From: an uncultured Anaerococcus sp.
GTDB taxonomy: Bacteria > Bacillota > Clostridia > Tissierellales > Peptoniphilaceae
NCBI GenBank assembly: GCA_902465755.1
Contig: CABQOK010000031.1
Location: forward strand, 1-10,393
DNA: 10,393 nucleotides
Direction of reading: 5' to 3'
Shown here: piece by piece, positions 1 to 6,710 of the stretch
Layout of the letters: every line of letters starts with the position of its first letter
How positions within the stretch are numbered: the stretch's first letter is position 1
Made by a program: the position numbers and the translations under genes
Notes under the pieces: model-generated
Databases searched by the model: none
Told to the model about the DNA's origin: nothing
The model's input: only the letters and a program-made list of their open reading frames with translations

Positions 1-86
1 TAACTCGCTTCGCTCAAACAGATAAATTTTCTTAACGCTCACTCTGATTATACATGCTACTCGCATATGAGGAATTAGAACAGTAA

Positions 87-104
87 GCTTTGCTTTCGCA
101 AAGC
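87..104. other. GNRA-loop hairpin in the repeat tail, left copy
   Basis: GCTTTGC and GCAAAGC form a perfect 7-bp stem; the loop reads GAAA on the minus strand. It lies about 25 bp beyond the terminator of the left RNA gene and is identical in the right arm. Confidence 0.5.
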
Positions 105-128
105 GTGTCATATTTTTTTATTTGTACT

Positions 129-153
129 AAAAAAGGCTTGCCTATTCAAACCT
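129..153 (-). terminator. Intrinsic terminator of the left RNA copy
   Basis: Mirror copy of the terminator at 10086-10110: a 7-bp stem and 6-nt loop on the minus strand, with the U-tract at 134-129. Confidence 0.65.
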
Positions 154-381
154 ACATCTTTCTTCAATAAGGCTTTCTATATGAAAGCCTACCCCAATAC
201 TTAAGAGGAATTCGCGGAGCGAACTTCTTCCTTTTATTGGCCCCTGCCGAGGCCGCCCGCGGGGTTGATTGGAAAAGAGGGCCTGGGTCTCACTCGCCGA
301 CGGGCTAACTAAAACCGGATGGGGCATGCGGAAAGCCCCAAGAGGTTGTCTCCCAGAGCTTCGAAGGGTCCAACCATGCTT
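129..381 (-). ncRNA. Structured small RNA of unknown family, left copy (about 253 nt)
   Basis: Second copy of the RNA gene at 9858-10110, transcribed leftward. It differs at RNA nucleotides 6 (U instead of G, base 376) and 23 (G instead of C, base 359). In my fold, nucleotide 23 is in an apical loop and nucleotide 6 is at the foot of the first helix, so the fold is kept. The promoter is at 390-417 and the terminator at 129-153. It starts 58 bp beyond the stop codon of the HAD phosphatase gene, on the same strand, so read-through from that gene is possible. The two copies therefore each follow a protein gene and both point out of the 9.5-kb core. Confidence 0.7.
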
Positions 382-389
382 CAGTATAT

Positions 390-417
390 ATTCTAATACA
401 TAAATACTTTTTATAAA
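390..417 (-). promoter_or_regulatory. Promoter of the left RNA copy
   Basis: On the minus strand, TTTATA (417-412), a 16-bp spacer and TAGAAT (395-390) match the sigma-A pattern. The start would be near 381. It aligns with the promoter of the right copy but has diverged from it, in contrast to the nearly identical transcribed region. Confidence 0.55.
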
Positions 418-431
418 AAACTTTTAGTCAA

Positions 432-451
432 AGATATTTTTAAAAATATCT
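432..451. repeat. Perfect AT palindrome at the end of the HAD gene
   Basis: AGATATTTTTAAAAATATCT is a perfect 20-bp palindrome spanning the stop codon of the HAD phosphatase gene (440-442). It could be a weak hairpin in either direction, but no good U-tract follows it on the minus strand, so I do not call it a terminator. A related hairpin lies at the mirror position near the right RNA gene (9784-9806), and both sit about 50 bp inside the repeat arms. Confidence 0.6.
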
Positions 452-1267
452 CTCCTTCTCATTGTCCAGTAATTTTTCAATCGCATAACCCACACCAGAG
501 TTTAAGTTTGATTTTGTTATAAAGTCAGCGTGGACTTTGAGTTCTTCCACGGCATTAGCCATGGCTACGGCAAAGCCTGCTTTTTCTAGCATGGGAATGT
601 CGTTTTTTTCGTTTCCTATTGCCATGACTTCACTCATGTCAAGTCCCAATCTTTGTGTCATTTGACCTATGGCGTAGCCCTTGTTAGTGTTTTTGTTCAT
701 CACCTCTATTAGGAAGGGTGCTGTTTGGACTGGGTAGTAGTTTTCTTTTAATTCTTTTGGCATATTTTTGATAAAGCGGCTTATCTCACTTTTAGATCCT
801 AAGATAAGGAATCTCCCGAAGTCTTTATCTTCTGGCCGATCTTTGTAGGCTACTGTCTTTATAGGAAGCTTGTTTATTTTAGCATCCATTTTTGTGTAAA
901 AGTTTGGATTTTTGTGTCTAGTGTAAAATCCTTCATTATCCATACTAGATAATTCTAATTTAAAGCCTTCAAGCATCCTATCTACTATAAGGAGGTCCTT
1001 TGGACTTTGGTGGGTCCCAAACATGGGCTTTCTCGTGAAATTATCATAGACGTAGGACCCATTTTGGCAAATTGTAAAATGCCCCTTTTGGGCTAGGTCC
1101 AATTCTTCTATAAGATGGATCATACTAGCAAAGGGTCTGCCGCTAACTAGGGCAATGTGTATGCCAGCTTTTTTCGCTTTTTTTATCGCTTCTTTATTCT
1201 TTTTTGTTAATCTTTTTAGTGGAGTTACTAATGTTCCGTCCACATCTATTGTTATTAGTTTAATCAT
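440..1267 (-). CDS. Cof-type HAD-superfamily phosphatase
   Basis: A 275-residue cytosolic sugar-phosphate/phosphosugar-type phosphatase of HAD subfamily IIB (Cof/YidA-like); the substrate is not predictable. Motif I is DVDGT (residues 8-12, nucleophile D8, general acid/base D10). Motif II is VSGRP (S42), motif III is K196 in NTNKG, and motif IV is GNEKND (218-223). The usual first aspartate of motif IV (GDxxND) is N219 here, while D223 is retained. The C2 cap lies between motifs II and III. I chose ATG at 1267, not the in-frame ATG 69 bp upstream, because it places motif I at the usual distance from the N-terminus and avoids overlap with the alanine dehydrogenase leader. There is no clear Shine-Dalgarno sequence, but TATAAT ends 6 bp before the ATG. 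It is divergent from ald, and its last codons lie inside an AT palindrome. Confidence 0.9.
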   Translation of the reverse strand: MIKLITIDVDGTLVTPLKRLTKKNKEAIKKAKKAGIHIALVSGRPFASMIHLIEELDLAQKGHFTICQNGSYVYDNFTRKPMFGTHQSPKDLLIVDRMLEGFKLELSSMDNEGFYTRHKNPNFYTKMDAKINKLPIKTVAYKDRPEDKDFGRFLILGSKSEISRFIKNMPKELKENYYPVQTAPFLIEVMNKNTNKGYAIGQMTQRLGLDMSEVMAIGNEKNDIPMLEKAGFAVAMANAVEELKVHADFITKSNLNSGVGYAIEKLLDNEKERYF

Positions 1268-1273
1268 AAGTTC

Positions 1274-1279
1274 ATTATA
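1274..1279 (-). promoter_or_regulatory. -10 box immediately before the HAD gene (leaderless type)
   Basis: A perfect TATAAT on the minus strand is separated from the ATG at 1267 by only 6 bp. Transcription would begin at or next to the start codon, which fits the missing ribosome-binding site. No convincing -35 is present at 16-18 bp, so confidence is modest. Confidence 0.4.
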
Positions 1280-1336
1280 CTCTATATAAATTATTAATTT
1301 TGCTTGTTTTGGGTATATATTTATATGGTAATACAA

Positions 1337-1343
1337 AAGGAGG
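1337..1343 (+). promoter_or_regulatory. Ribosome-binding site that fixes the TTG start of ald
   Basis: AAGGAGG lies 7 bp before the TTG at 1351. An in-frame ATG at 1300 would add 17 residues that are not part of the family and has no ribosome-binding site of its own. Confidence 0.85.
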
Positions 1344-1350
1344 AATTATT

Positions 1351-2466
1351 TTGATTATTGGAATACCTAAAGAATTAAAAGATCAAGAATCCAGAGTTGC
1401 AATCATCCCTGGAGCTTGTACAGAATTAACTAAATCAGGAAACAAAGTTATTATAGAGACTGGTGCAGGACTTGCATCTGGAATCAGTGATGAAGACTAT
1501 AAGGAAGCTGGAGCAGAAATAGTAGATTCAGCTGCTGAAGTTTGGGAAAATGCAGATATCATCTATAAGGTTAAGGAACCTTTAAAGGAAGAATATAAAT
1601 ACTTTAGAGAAGGTCTTATAATCTATACTTACCTTCACCTTGCAAGTAACCCTGAGCTTACAGATGCTCTTATTGAAAACAAGGTTACAGGAATTGGTTT
1701 TGAGACAGTTCAACTTGACAACAAACTACCACTTCTACGACCAATGTCAGAAATCGCAGGTAGAATGGCAGTTCAAGAGGGAGCACAATATCTTACAAAA
1801 CCAAAAGGTGGACGTGGAATCCTACTTCAAGGTGTACCAGGAGTTAGACCTGCCAACGTTGTAATTGTGGGTGCAGGTACTGTAGGAACAGCTGCAACAA
1901 GAATAGCAGTAGGAATGGGAGCAAGAGTTACAGTTCTTGATGTAAATATCGACGCCCTAACTCAACTTCACAACATATTCCCAGATAAGATTGAAACCCT
2001 ATATTCTAACCCACTAAACATCGAAGAAGCAGTTAAAAATGCTGATCTTGTAATATCTACAGTCCTAATCCCAGGTGCTCGTGCCCCACAACTTATAAAA
2101 GAAGATATGGTTAAACAAATGAAGGAAGGATCTGTAATAGTGGACGTGGCAATAGATCAAGGTGGTTCAACTGACCTAACAAAGGGAAGACCAACTAGCC
2201 ACACCAACCCAACATTTATCGAACACGGTGTAATCCACTACGCAGTAGCAAATATCCCAGGTGCAGTAGCTATGACATCAACCTACGCCCTATCAAATGC
2301 AACAACCAGATACGCCAAGGCCCTAGCAGATCTTGGATTAAAGGGAGCATGTGAGAGATTCCCTGAGTTAATCAAAGGAATCAATACCTACGATGGTTAT
2401 GTAACTTATGAACCAGTAGCTAAAGATACTGATCACGAGTACAAAGAGCTAGATATAGCTGAATAA
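1351..2466 (+). CDS. ald: Alanine dehydrogenase
   Basis: A 371-residue NAD-dependent L-alanine dehydrogenase, which interconverts L-alanine and pyruvate plus ammonia in the cytosol. Length and sequence fit the family end to end. Residues matching the known active site are R15, K75, H96 and D269 (in VDVAIDQGG). The NAD-binding Rossmann loop is GAGTVG (174-179), with D197 at the end of the second strand for the ribose. The N-terminal segment (GIPKELKDQESRVAIIPG) and the segment RPMSEIAGRMAVQEGA are typical family blocks. Translation starts at TTG (1351), placed 7 bp after AAGGAGG. The gene is monocistronic: it is divergent from the HAD gene and followed 12 bp later by a strong terminator. In anaerobes it would serve alanine fermentation or ammonia assimilation; the direction used here cannot be read from the sequence. 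Confidence 0.97.
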   Translation: MIIGIPKELKDQESRVAIIPGACTELTKSGNKVIIETGAGLASGISDEDYKEAGAEIVDSAAEVWENADIIYKVKEPLKEEYKYFREGLIIYTYLHLASNPELTDALIENKVTGIGFETVQLDNKLPLLRPMSEIAGRMAVQEGAQYLTKPKGGRGILLQGVPGVRPANVVIVGAGTVGTAATRIAVGMGARVTVLDVNIDALTQLHNIFPDKIETLYSNPLNIEEAVKNADLVISTVLIPGARAPQLIKEDMVKQMKEGSVIVDVAIDQGGSTDLTKGRPTSHTNPTFIEHGVIHYAVANIPGAVAMTSTYALSNATTRYAKALADLGLKGACERFPELIKGINTYDGYVTYEPVAKDTDHEYKELDIAE

Positions 2467-2478
2467 CATAATGATTTA

Positions 2479-2521
2479 AACTACCAAGCCAGACTTTAAT
2501 AGGAGGCCTGGTAGTTTTTTT
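2479..2521 (+). terminator. Intrinsic terminator of ald
   Basis: AACTACCAAGCC (2479-2490) pairs with GGCCTGGTAGTT (2505-2516) with one A-C mismatch. The loop is 14 nt and a T-tract runs to 2521. Confidence 0.92.
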
Positions 2522-2593
2522 ATTAAAATTAAGTTTTTACCTTATCTACTTATTTATTAGCTATCAAGGAAGAAATTGGTCAAAGTCTATAGA

Positions 2594-2622
2594 TTTACCT
2601 TAGGATGTAAAGATGTTATAAT
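2594..2622 (+). promoter_or_regulatory. Promoter of the radical SAM operon, likely leaderless
   Basis: TTTACC (2594-2599), a 17-bp spacer and TGTTATAAT (extended -10, TATAAT at 2617-2622). The next 6 bp lead directly to ATG 2629, so the mRNA should start at or within a base or two of the start codon. No Shine-Dalgarno sequence is present. Confidence 0.7.
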
Positions 2623-2628
2623 GTATTT

Positions 2629-3558
2629 ATGGAAATAAATAAAAAACGTTATAAGGACCTTGATTCGTTCTTTAAGAGAAAATTTCATAAGAAAGTGATC
2701 AAGCTTCCCTTGGATGGTGGATTTACTTGTCCTAATAGGGATGGGTCTCTTTCTTCATTGGGTTGTATTTACTGCTCGGACTCAGGATCGGGTGAGTGGA
2801 CCTTTAGAGAGAAGGGGAGCATTCCTCGTCAGATTTCCTATCAGAAAAAACTTTTGGCGAAGCCTGGTAGGGACGAGGCCTATGTAGCCTATTTTCAAAA
2901 TTTCACCAATACCTATGGTGATGTAGAGAAGATGAGGGAGATCTTTTATGGAGCAATCACTCAAGATGATATAGTCGGTCTTTTCATAGCTACCAGGGCT
3001 GATTGTTTGAATGATGAAGTCTTGGACCTTCTAGATGAGCTTAATCACAAGACCTTCCTTGTGGTGGAGCTTGGTATGCAAAGTGTAAATGATAAGACGA
3101 TTTCCTTAATAAATAGGAGATACACTCACGAAGAATTTGATAAGGGTTTATTAAAACTCAAGAATTTGGGAATAAATATATTAGTCCATATTATTGTAGG
3201 ACTTCCTTACGAGGACATGGGAGATTATCTGGCGGATATCTCCTATATCAATTCTAGAAATATTTGGGGAGTCAAGATTCACAATCTCTATATTGAGAAG
3301 GGAACTAGGCTTTTGGATTTCTATGAGAAGGAGGAAATAGCCTATACTATGGATAAGGATTCATATGTAGAAATCGTAGTAGATATGCTTAGAAGACTTG
3401 ACCCTGATGTTGTTATTAATAGGCTTACGGGAGATGGGATTAGAGAAAAAATTGCCTATCCTTTATGGTCTAAGAATAAGGCGAAGATTTTGGCAAGTAT
3501 TGATAGAATGATGAAAGTAAGAGATTATAGACAGGGGGATTTATGTCAAGAAAATTAG
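2629..3558 (+). CDS. Radical SAM protein of the TIGR01212 (YhcC/YtqA) family, probable MnmL
   Basis: A 309-residue radical SAM enzyme. The cysteines that would bind the 4Fe-4S cluster are C34, C46 and C49 (C-x11-C-x2-C, in GFTCPNRDGSLSSLGCIYC), the spacing typical of this family rather than the classic CxxxCxxC. Family blocks include the FQNFTNTY segment and ELGMQSVNDKT. B. subtilis YtqA, renamed MnmL, belongs to this family and acts with the methylase MnmM in converting cmnm5s2U to mnm5s2U at the tRNA wobble position. By homology this protein may do the same, but its usual partner mnmM is not adjacent, and other subgroups exist whose function is unknown. The start at 2629 is set by the conserved N-terminal RYKDLDSFFKRKF block; no later in-frame start precedes the cysteines. 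Its 3' end overlaps the next gene by 16 bp, implying co-transcription. Confidence 0.88.
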   Translation: MEINKKRYKDLDSFFKRKFHKKVIKLPLDGGFTCPNRDGSLSSLGCIYCSDSGSGEWTFREKGSIPRQISYQKKLLAKPGRDEAYVAYFQNFTNTYGDVEKMREIFYGAITQDDIVGLFIATRADCLNDEVLDLLDELNHKTFLVVELGMQSVNDKTISLINRRYTHEEFDKGLLKLKNLGINILVHIIVGLPYEDMGDYLADISYINSRNIWGVKIHNLYIEKGTRLLDFYEKEEIAYTMDKDSYVEIVVDMLRRLDPDVVINRLTGDGIREKIAYPLWSKNKAKILASIDRMMKVRDYRQGDLCQEN

Positions 3559-4142
3559 ATAGTAAGTTTTATATAAATTCATTGGAAGAAGATATTTATC
3601 AAAATAGGGAGAAGACTCTACTTCTCGTAGTAGACGAGCAACCAAAGCTAATGAAGACTATGGAAAATGGAGAAAAGACTCTAACAAACACCCTTACCCT
3701 CCTTAAGGCCTTTAAGGAATATGGTATGAATTATCTTGCGACAGAGCAATACCCAAAGGGACTTGGTAGAAGTGATGATAGACTCTTAGACCTAATCGAA
3801 GATGATAAGATATTTGCTAAGACTCTTTTCGATGCAGCTATTCCAGAAGTAGTATCTTATACTGAGAAAGAAGAAATTACTAAGGTCCTTGTAGTTGGAG
3901 CAGAAGGACACGTTTGTATCTACCAAACGGTAAGAAGTCTACTAGATATGGGACTTGAAGTCTTCCTAGTAGAAGATGCTGTATCTTCCTTTACAGAAGA
4001 TCTTAAGAAAACTGCCCTAACAAGCCTAGGGCAAATGGGTGCAGTTATTGTAAATACCGAGATGGTTCTATTCGATATAGCAAGAGACTCTAAGGATTCT
4101 CACTTTAAATTTATTTCAAATTTGGTTAAGAGCTTAAGGTGA
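3543..4142 (+). CDS. Isochorismatase-family cysteine hydrolase
   Basis: A 199-residue cytosolic hydrolase of the isochorismatase/nicotinamidase fold. The catalytic triad is visible: D31 in LLVVDEQPKL, K93 in FAKTLFDA and C125 in VVGAEGHVCIYQT. The VGAEGHVC block carries the family cis-peptide turn. The true substrate is unknown: the family includes nicotinamidases, amidohydrolases and YcaC-like proteins, and I see no metal-site HxH motif that would point to nicotinamidase. The first 24 residues precede the core fold. The start at 3543 has AGGGGG 4 bp upstream, inside the 3' end of the radical SAM gene. The two genes overlap by 16 bp, so expression is probably coupled, although no functional link is obvious. 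Confidence 0.88.
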   Translation: MSRKLDSKFYINSLEEDIYQNREKTLLLVVDEQPKLMKTMENGEKTLTNTLTLLKAFKEYGMNYLATEQYPKGLGRSDDRLLDLIEDDKIFAKTLFDAAIPEVVSYTEKEEITKVLVVGAEGHVCIYQTVRSLLDMGLEVFLVEDAVSSFTEDLKKTALTSLGQMGAVIVNTEMVLFDIARDSKDSHFKFISNLVKSLR

Positions 4143-4154
4143 TAAAGATTTCTT

Positions 4155-4189
4155 TTCTAGGCTTTCTTATTAGATGGTAGAATTTTTTT
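4155..4189 (+). terminator. Possible weak terminator after the hydrolase gene
   Basis: TTCTA (4155-4159) and TAGAA (4178-4182) could form a short stem, followed by seven T residues (4183-4189). The stem is short and the loop long. The T-run overlaps the -35 of the next gene. Confidence 0.3.
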
Positions 4190-4216
4190 GTGATAAGTAT
4201 CCATTAATGATATAAT
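4188..4216 (+). promoter_or_regulatory. Promoter of the membrane-protein gene
   Basis: TTGTGA (4188-4193), a 17-bp spacer and TATAAT (4211-4216) with an upstream TG (extended -10). It lies 20 bp before the ATG, with AGGAGG at 4226-4231 between them. Confidence 0.7.
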
Positions 4217-4235
4217 TTATACAAGAGGAGGCTCT

Positions 4236-5000
4236 ATGGAAAGAGAATACAAATTATCATCTATAGTTATAATTCAATTTATAGGAATTGTAGTTGCTAT
4301 TATAACTAGTACTTTGTTTGACTATATAAGTCAGGACTCAAGTGTTTTGACTATTCTTGCAGGACTTGTTACATCTCTAATTTCTCTTTTGTTTCAATTT
4401 TCCATAGCTAGTGGACTAATAAGAAACAGAATGGGATCAGTTGGAGAGTATCTTAATCAAGTAAATCTAATTACAGGAAGAATTATCCTTATAAATATTA
4501 TCCTATCATTGATCGTTAGCATATTTACTATGACTATTGGACTTCTGGGTGGAGGAGTAGTATTTTTCCAAAATATCGTGGCCAATGGAATAGGAAAAAG
4601 CATTGGGATGATACTTACAGTGATTTTAATCGCTCTTGTATCCTTGGTGTTTTCAATTCTTGTTACTTACGCTAACTTTTATCTTGCAGATAAGCTTGTA
4701 GGAAATGAGAGGAAGGAAAGCCTTAAGGAATCGATAGGAAATATATTTAAGATTGGTAAGGATCTTGCTGCAAAGACAATAATGGTATATTTAAAATATA
4801 TAATTATCCCTATAATTATAGCCATTGTTATTGTTGTACTAATGATGACTTGGGGCGGAGATGATGCTGGAATGGGCTTTATTTTAATCCTAAGTATTTT
4901 ATCCCTACTAGCTGTAATCTATGGGACATTTGCCTCAGCAATAATCCTTGCAAGATTATCTGATAACTATCTTGATTATGTAGAAGAAAATGATATTTAA
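4236..5000 (+). CDS. Integral membrane protein of unknown function
   Basis: A 254-residue protein I do not recognise. It has about six hydrophobic segments, at roughly residues 9-29, 36-58, 82-106, 120-148, 184-205 and 213-237. A short polar start (MEREYKLSS) and an acidic C-terminus (DYVEENDI) are probably cytosolic. A basic/acidic amphipathic stretch (about 152-180, LADKLVGNERKESLKESIGNIFKIGKDL) separates helices four and five. There is no signal peptide, and no catalytic or transport motif is evident. It loosely resembles uncharacterised multi-helix membrane proteins of Firmicutes that share a loop between paired helices, but this is an impression only. It has its own promoter and a strong AGGAGG 4 bp before the ATG, and it converges on nhaC across a shared terminator, so it is probably a single-gene unit. 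Confidence 0.85.
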   Translation: MEREYKLSSIVIIQFIGIVVAIITSTLFDYISQDSSVLTILAGLVTSLISLLFQFSIASGLIRNRMGSVGEYLNQVNLITGRIILINIILSLIVSIFTMTIGLLGGGVVFFQNIVANGIGKSIGMILTVILIALVSLVFSILVTYANFYLADKLVGNERKESLKESIGNIFKIGKDLAAKTIMVYLKYIIIPIIIAIVIVVLMMTWGGDDAGMGFILILSILSLLAVIYGTFASAIILARLSDNYLDYVEENDI

Positions 5001-5004
5001 TAAA

Positions 5005-5084
5005 TAAAAAAGACGAGCCAAACAACTGCCTCAAAGTCAGATACACATTCTAACTTAGAAGTCCAGTTTGAAAGCTCGTCTTTT
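5005..5084. terminator. Long structured bidirectional terminator between convergent genes
   Basis: AAAAGACGAGC (5008-5018) pairs perfectly with GCTCGTCTTTT (5074-5084), giving A- and T-tracts on both sides for either direction. The 55-nt interior is not empty: CAAA/TTTG extends the stem after a bulge, and TTCTA/TAGAA forms an apical hairpin (5048-5060). It serves both the membrane-protein gene (plus) and nhaC (minus). Confidence 0.85.
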
Positions 5085-5101
5085 AGTGTGGAAATTCCTA
5101 T

Positions 5102-6634
5102 TTAACTTATTTGAGGGACCTTTCCCTCTTTTCTAAACTTTTCTAATTGGCTAAGGGCAAAGTCTTGGGATTCTTTTGGCGACTTGGCCATTTTTTTCAT
5201 CTTTGTCTTGCCAAATATATTAGTGTAAGATCCATCTGCCCAGAAGATATTTCTCTTAAGAAGGGCTGTGATAAGGGCAAATATTGGATTAAGGAGATTG
5301 ACGAAGGCAAAAGGGAAAAAGCTTATAGGACTTATTCCCAAAGTCTTCATCTGATAGGCTCCACAGGCTGTCCATGGAAACATTACCGCCCACAAGGTAC
5401 CTGCATCTTCGAGTGTTCTTGAGAGCATATTACGGGAAAGACCAAGCTCATCGTACTTATCTTCATACAAAGGAGCAGGAACTCCAATACCTAAAAACTG
5501 ATCGCACATAGTCGCATCACAGAAGATTGATGTAAGCATGGTAAGAAAAACAAGGCCTGCGACCGAATTAATCTTTTCCTTAAGCTTAGCGAAGATCCTT
5601 TCAATTATTCCAGCTCGCTCCAAGGCCCCTCCGAAAGAAACTGCAAGAAGAATGAGATTTACTGTCCACATCTGATTATCCATTCCACCCTTAGAAAGAG
5701 CCATATCTACAAATTCATTGCCTGTCTCTATATTTGGGCCATAGTGAAGAATAGCGAAAATTTCCGCAAGACTTCTTTGTTTTTGAAAGATCATAGAAAA
5801 AACTAGACCAAAAAAAACAGATATCATAACACCAGCAAGGCCCTCAATCCTTAAAACACAGACGAGAATTATTAAAAGGATTGGCAAAAGAACAAGGGGA
5901 TTTAAGTTAAAATTACTAGCTAGGGCTTCCTTAATTCCTTCTGCAATATTTGGATCATAGTTTGTAACATCAATCCTAAAAGAGATGAAGCTGTAAAGGA
6001 TAAGTGCTATCAAAAACACGGGACCAGTAGTAGAAACCATAGCAGTAACGTGGTCGAAAAGTCCTGTCTTTGCTACACCAGCAGCAAGATTTGTAGTATC
6101 TGATAAGGGAGAGAACTTATCTCCGACATAGGCTCCAGAAATAACCATGCCTGCTGTTATGGCAGGGCTAATGCCTAGCCCTTGGCCAATTGTCATAAAA
6201 GCAATACCGATTGTAGCTGTGGCAGTCCATGAAGAGCCACAAGCAAGTCCGACTAGGGCAGTTATGATACAGCCTACTGGAAGGAAGAGCCTAGGGCTTA
6301 GGAAAGTCAAACCATAATAGATAAGAGCAGGAATAGTTCCTGAAATCATAAATGAAGAAATCAAAAGTCCTACAGTTAAGAGGATCAAAATCGCATCAAG
6401 AGTTGTGCTGATTCTATCTATCATTCCATCGATCATTTCCCTAAAACTTCTTCCGCAAATTAGTCCGACAAGCGTTGCAACAACGATTCCTAAAATAAGA
6501 GGAAGGTGGGCAGCATCGTAAATAGTCTCTTCGCCTTTTTTGGCGAAGGCAAAGACATAAATCATTAACGATATCATAGTAATAATAGGTAAAATCGCCT
6601 CAAATAAAGAGGGAAGTCTATAGTCTCTTTTCAT
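5102..6634 (-). CDS. nhaC: NhaC-family Na+/H+ antiporter
   Basis: A 510-residue, roughly 12-helix inner-membrane antiporter that exports Na+ in exchange for protons. Family blocks include GLACGSSWTATATIGIAF (129-146), GAYVGDKFSPLSDTTNLAAG (167-186) with charged membrane residues D172, K173 and D179, and the later FCDATMCDQFLG segment (371-382). Slightly longer than the roughly 460-residue B. firmus NhaC because of a charged C-terminal tail (about 475-510). The family also contains malate/lactate and other organic-anion exchangers, so substrate specificity is inferred. I chose ATG at 6634 because AAGGAG lies 5 bp upstream; the in-frame ATG 21 bp earlier would contain that site. It lies divergent from trkAH, so Na+ export and K+ uptake genes are neighbours. 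Confidence 0.93.
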   Translation of the reverse strand: MKRDYRLPSLFEAILPIITMISLMIYVFAFAKKGEETIYDAAHLPLILGIVVATLVGLICGRSFREMIDGMIDRISTTLDAILILLTVGLLISSFMISGTIPALIYYGLTFLSPRLFLPVGCIITALVGLACGSSWTATATIGIAFMTIGQGLGISPAITAGMVISGAYVGDKFSPLSDTTNLAAGVAKTGLFDHVTAMVSTTGPVFLIALILYSFISFRIDVTNYDPNIAEGIKEALASNFNLNPLVLLPILLIILVCVLRIEGLAGVMISVFFGLVFSMIFQKQRSLAEIFAILHYGPNIETGNEFVDMALSKGGMDNQMWTVNLILLAVSFGGALERAGIIERIFAKLKEKINSVAGLVFLTMLTSIFCDATMCDQFLGIGVPAPLYEDKYDELGLSRNMLSRTLEDAGTLWAVMFPWTACGAYQMKTLGISPISFFPFAFVNLLNPIFALITALLKRNIFWADGSYTNIFGKTKMKKMAKSPKESQDFALSQLEKFRKEGKVPQIS

Positions 6635-6681
6635 AATAACTCCTTCATCAATCATATTAGTGTGATAAATTAACTAAGTAT

Positions 6682-6710
6682 ATCCTACAACAAATTGACA
6701 AAGATGTCAA
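6682..6710 (-). promoter_or_regulatory. nhaC promoter with an overlapping operator-like inverted repeat
   Basis: On the minus strand, a perfect TTGACA (6710-6705), a 17-bp spacer and TAGGAT (6687-6682) form a likely sigma-A promoter. TATACT at 6682-6677 is an alternative -10 with poor spacing. The -35 is one half of a perfect inverted repeat, TTGACA-4-TGTCAA (6695-6710), which a regulator could occupy to block polymerase. Confidence 0.55.

Larger units (their letters stand above)
1..381 (-). repeat. Left arm of a long inverted repeat (381 bp, 99.5% identical to the right arm)
   Basis: Read on the minus strand, this segment matches 9858-10238 base for base without gaps (left position plus right position always equals 10239). 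The only differences are at 376/9863 and 359/9880. The arm starts at the first base of the window, so the true repeat may extend further left. It contains a presumed RNA gene (129-381) and 128 bp downstream of that gene's terminator, which is also identical between arms. No transposase gene, terminal inverted repeat or target duplication is visible, so it does not look like an ordinary insertion sequence. Confidence 0.97.
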
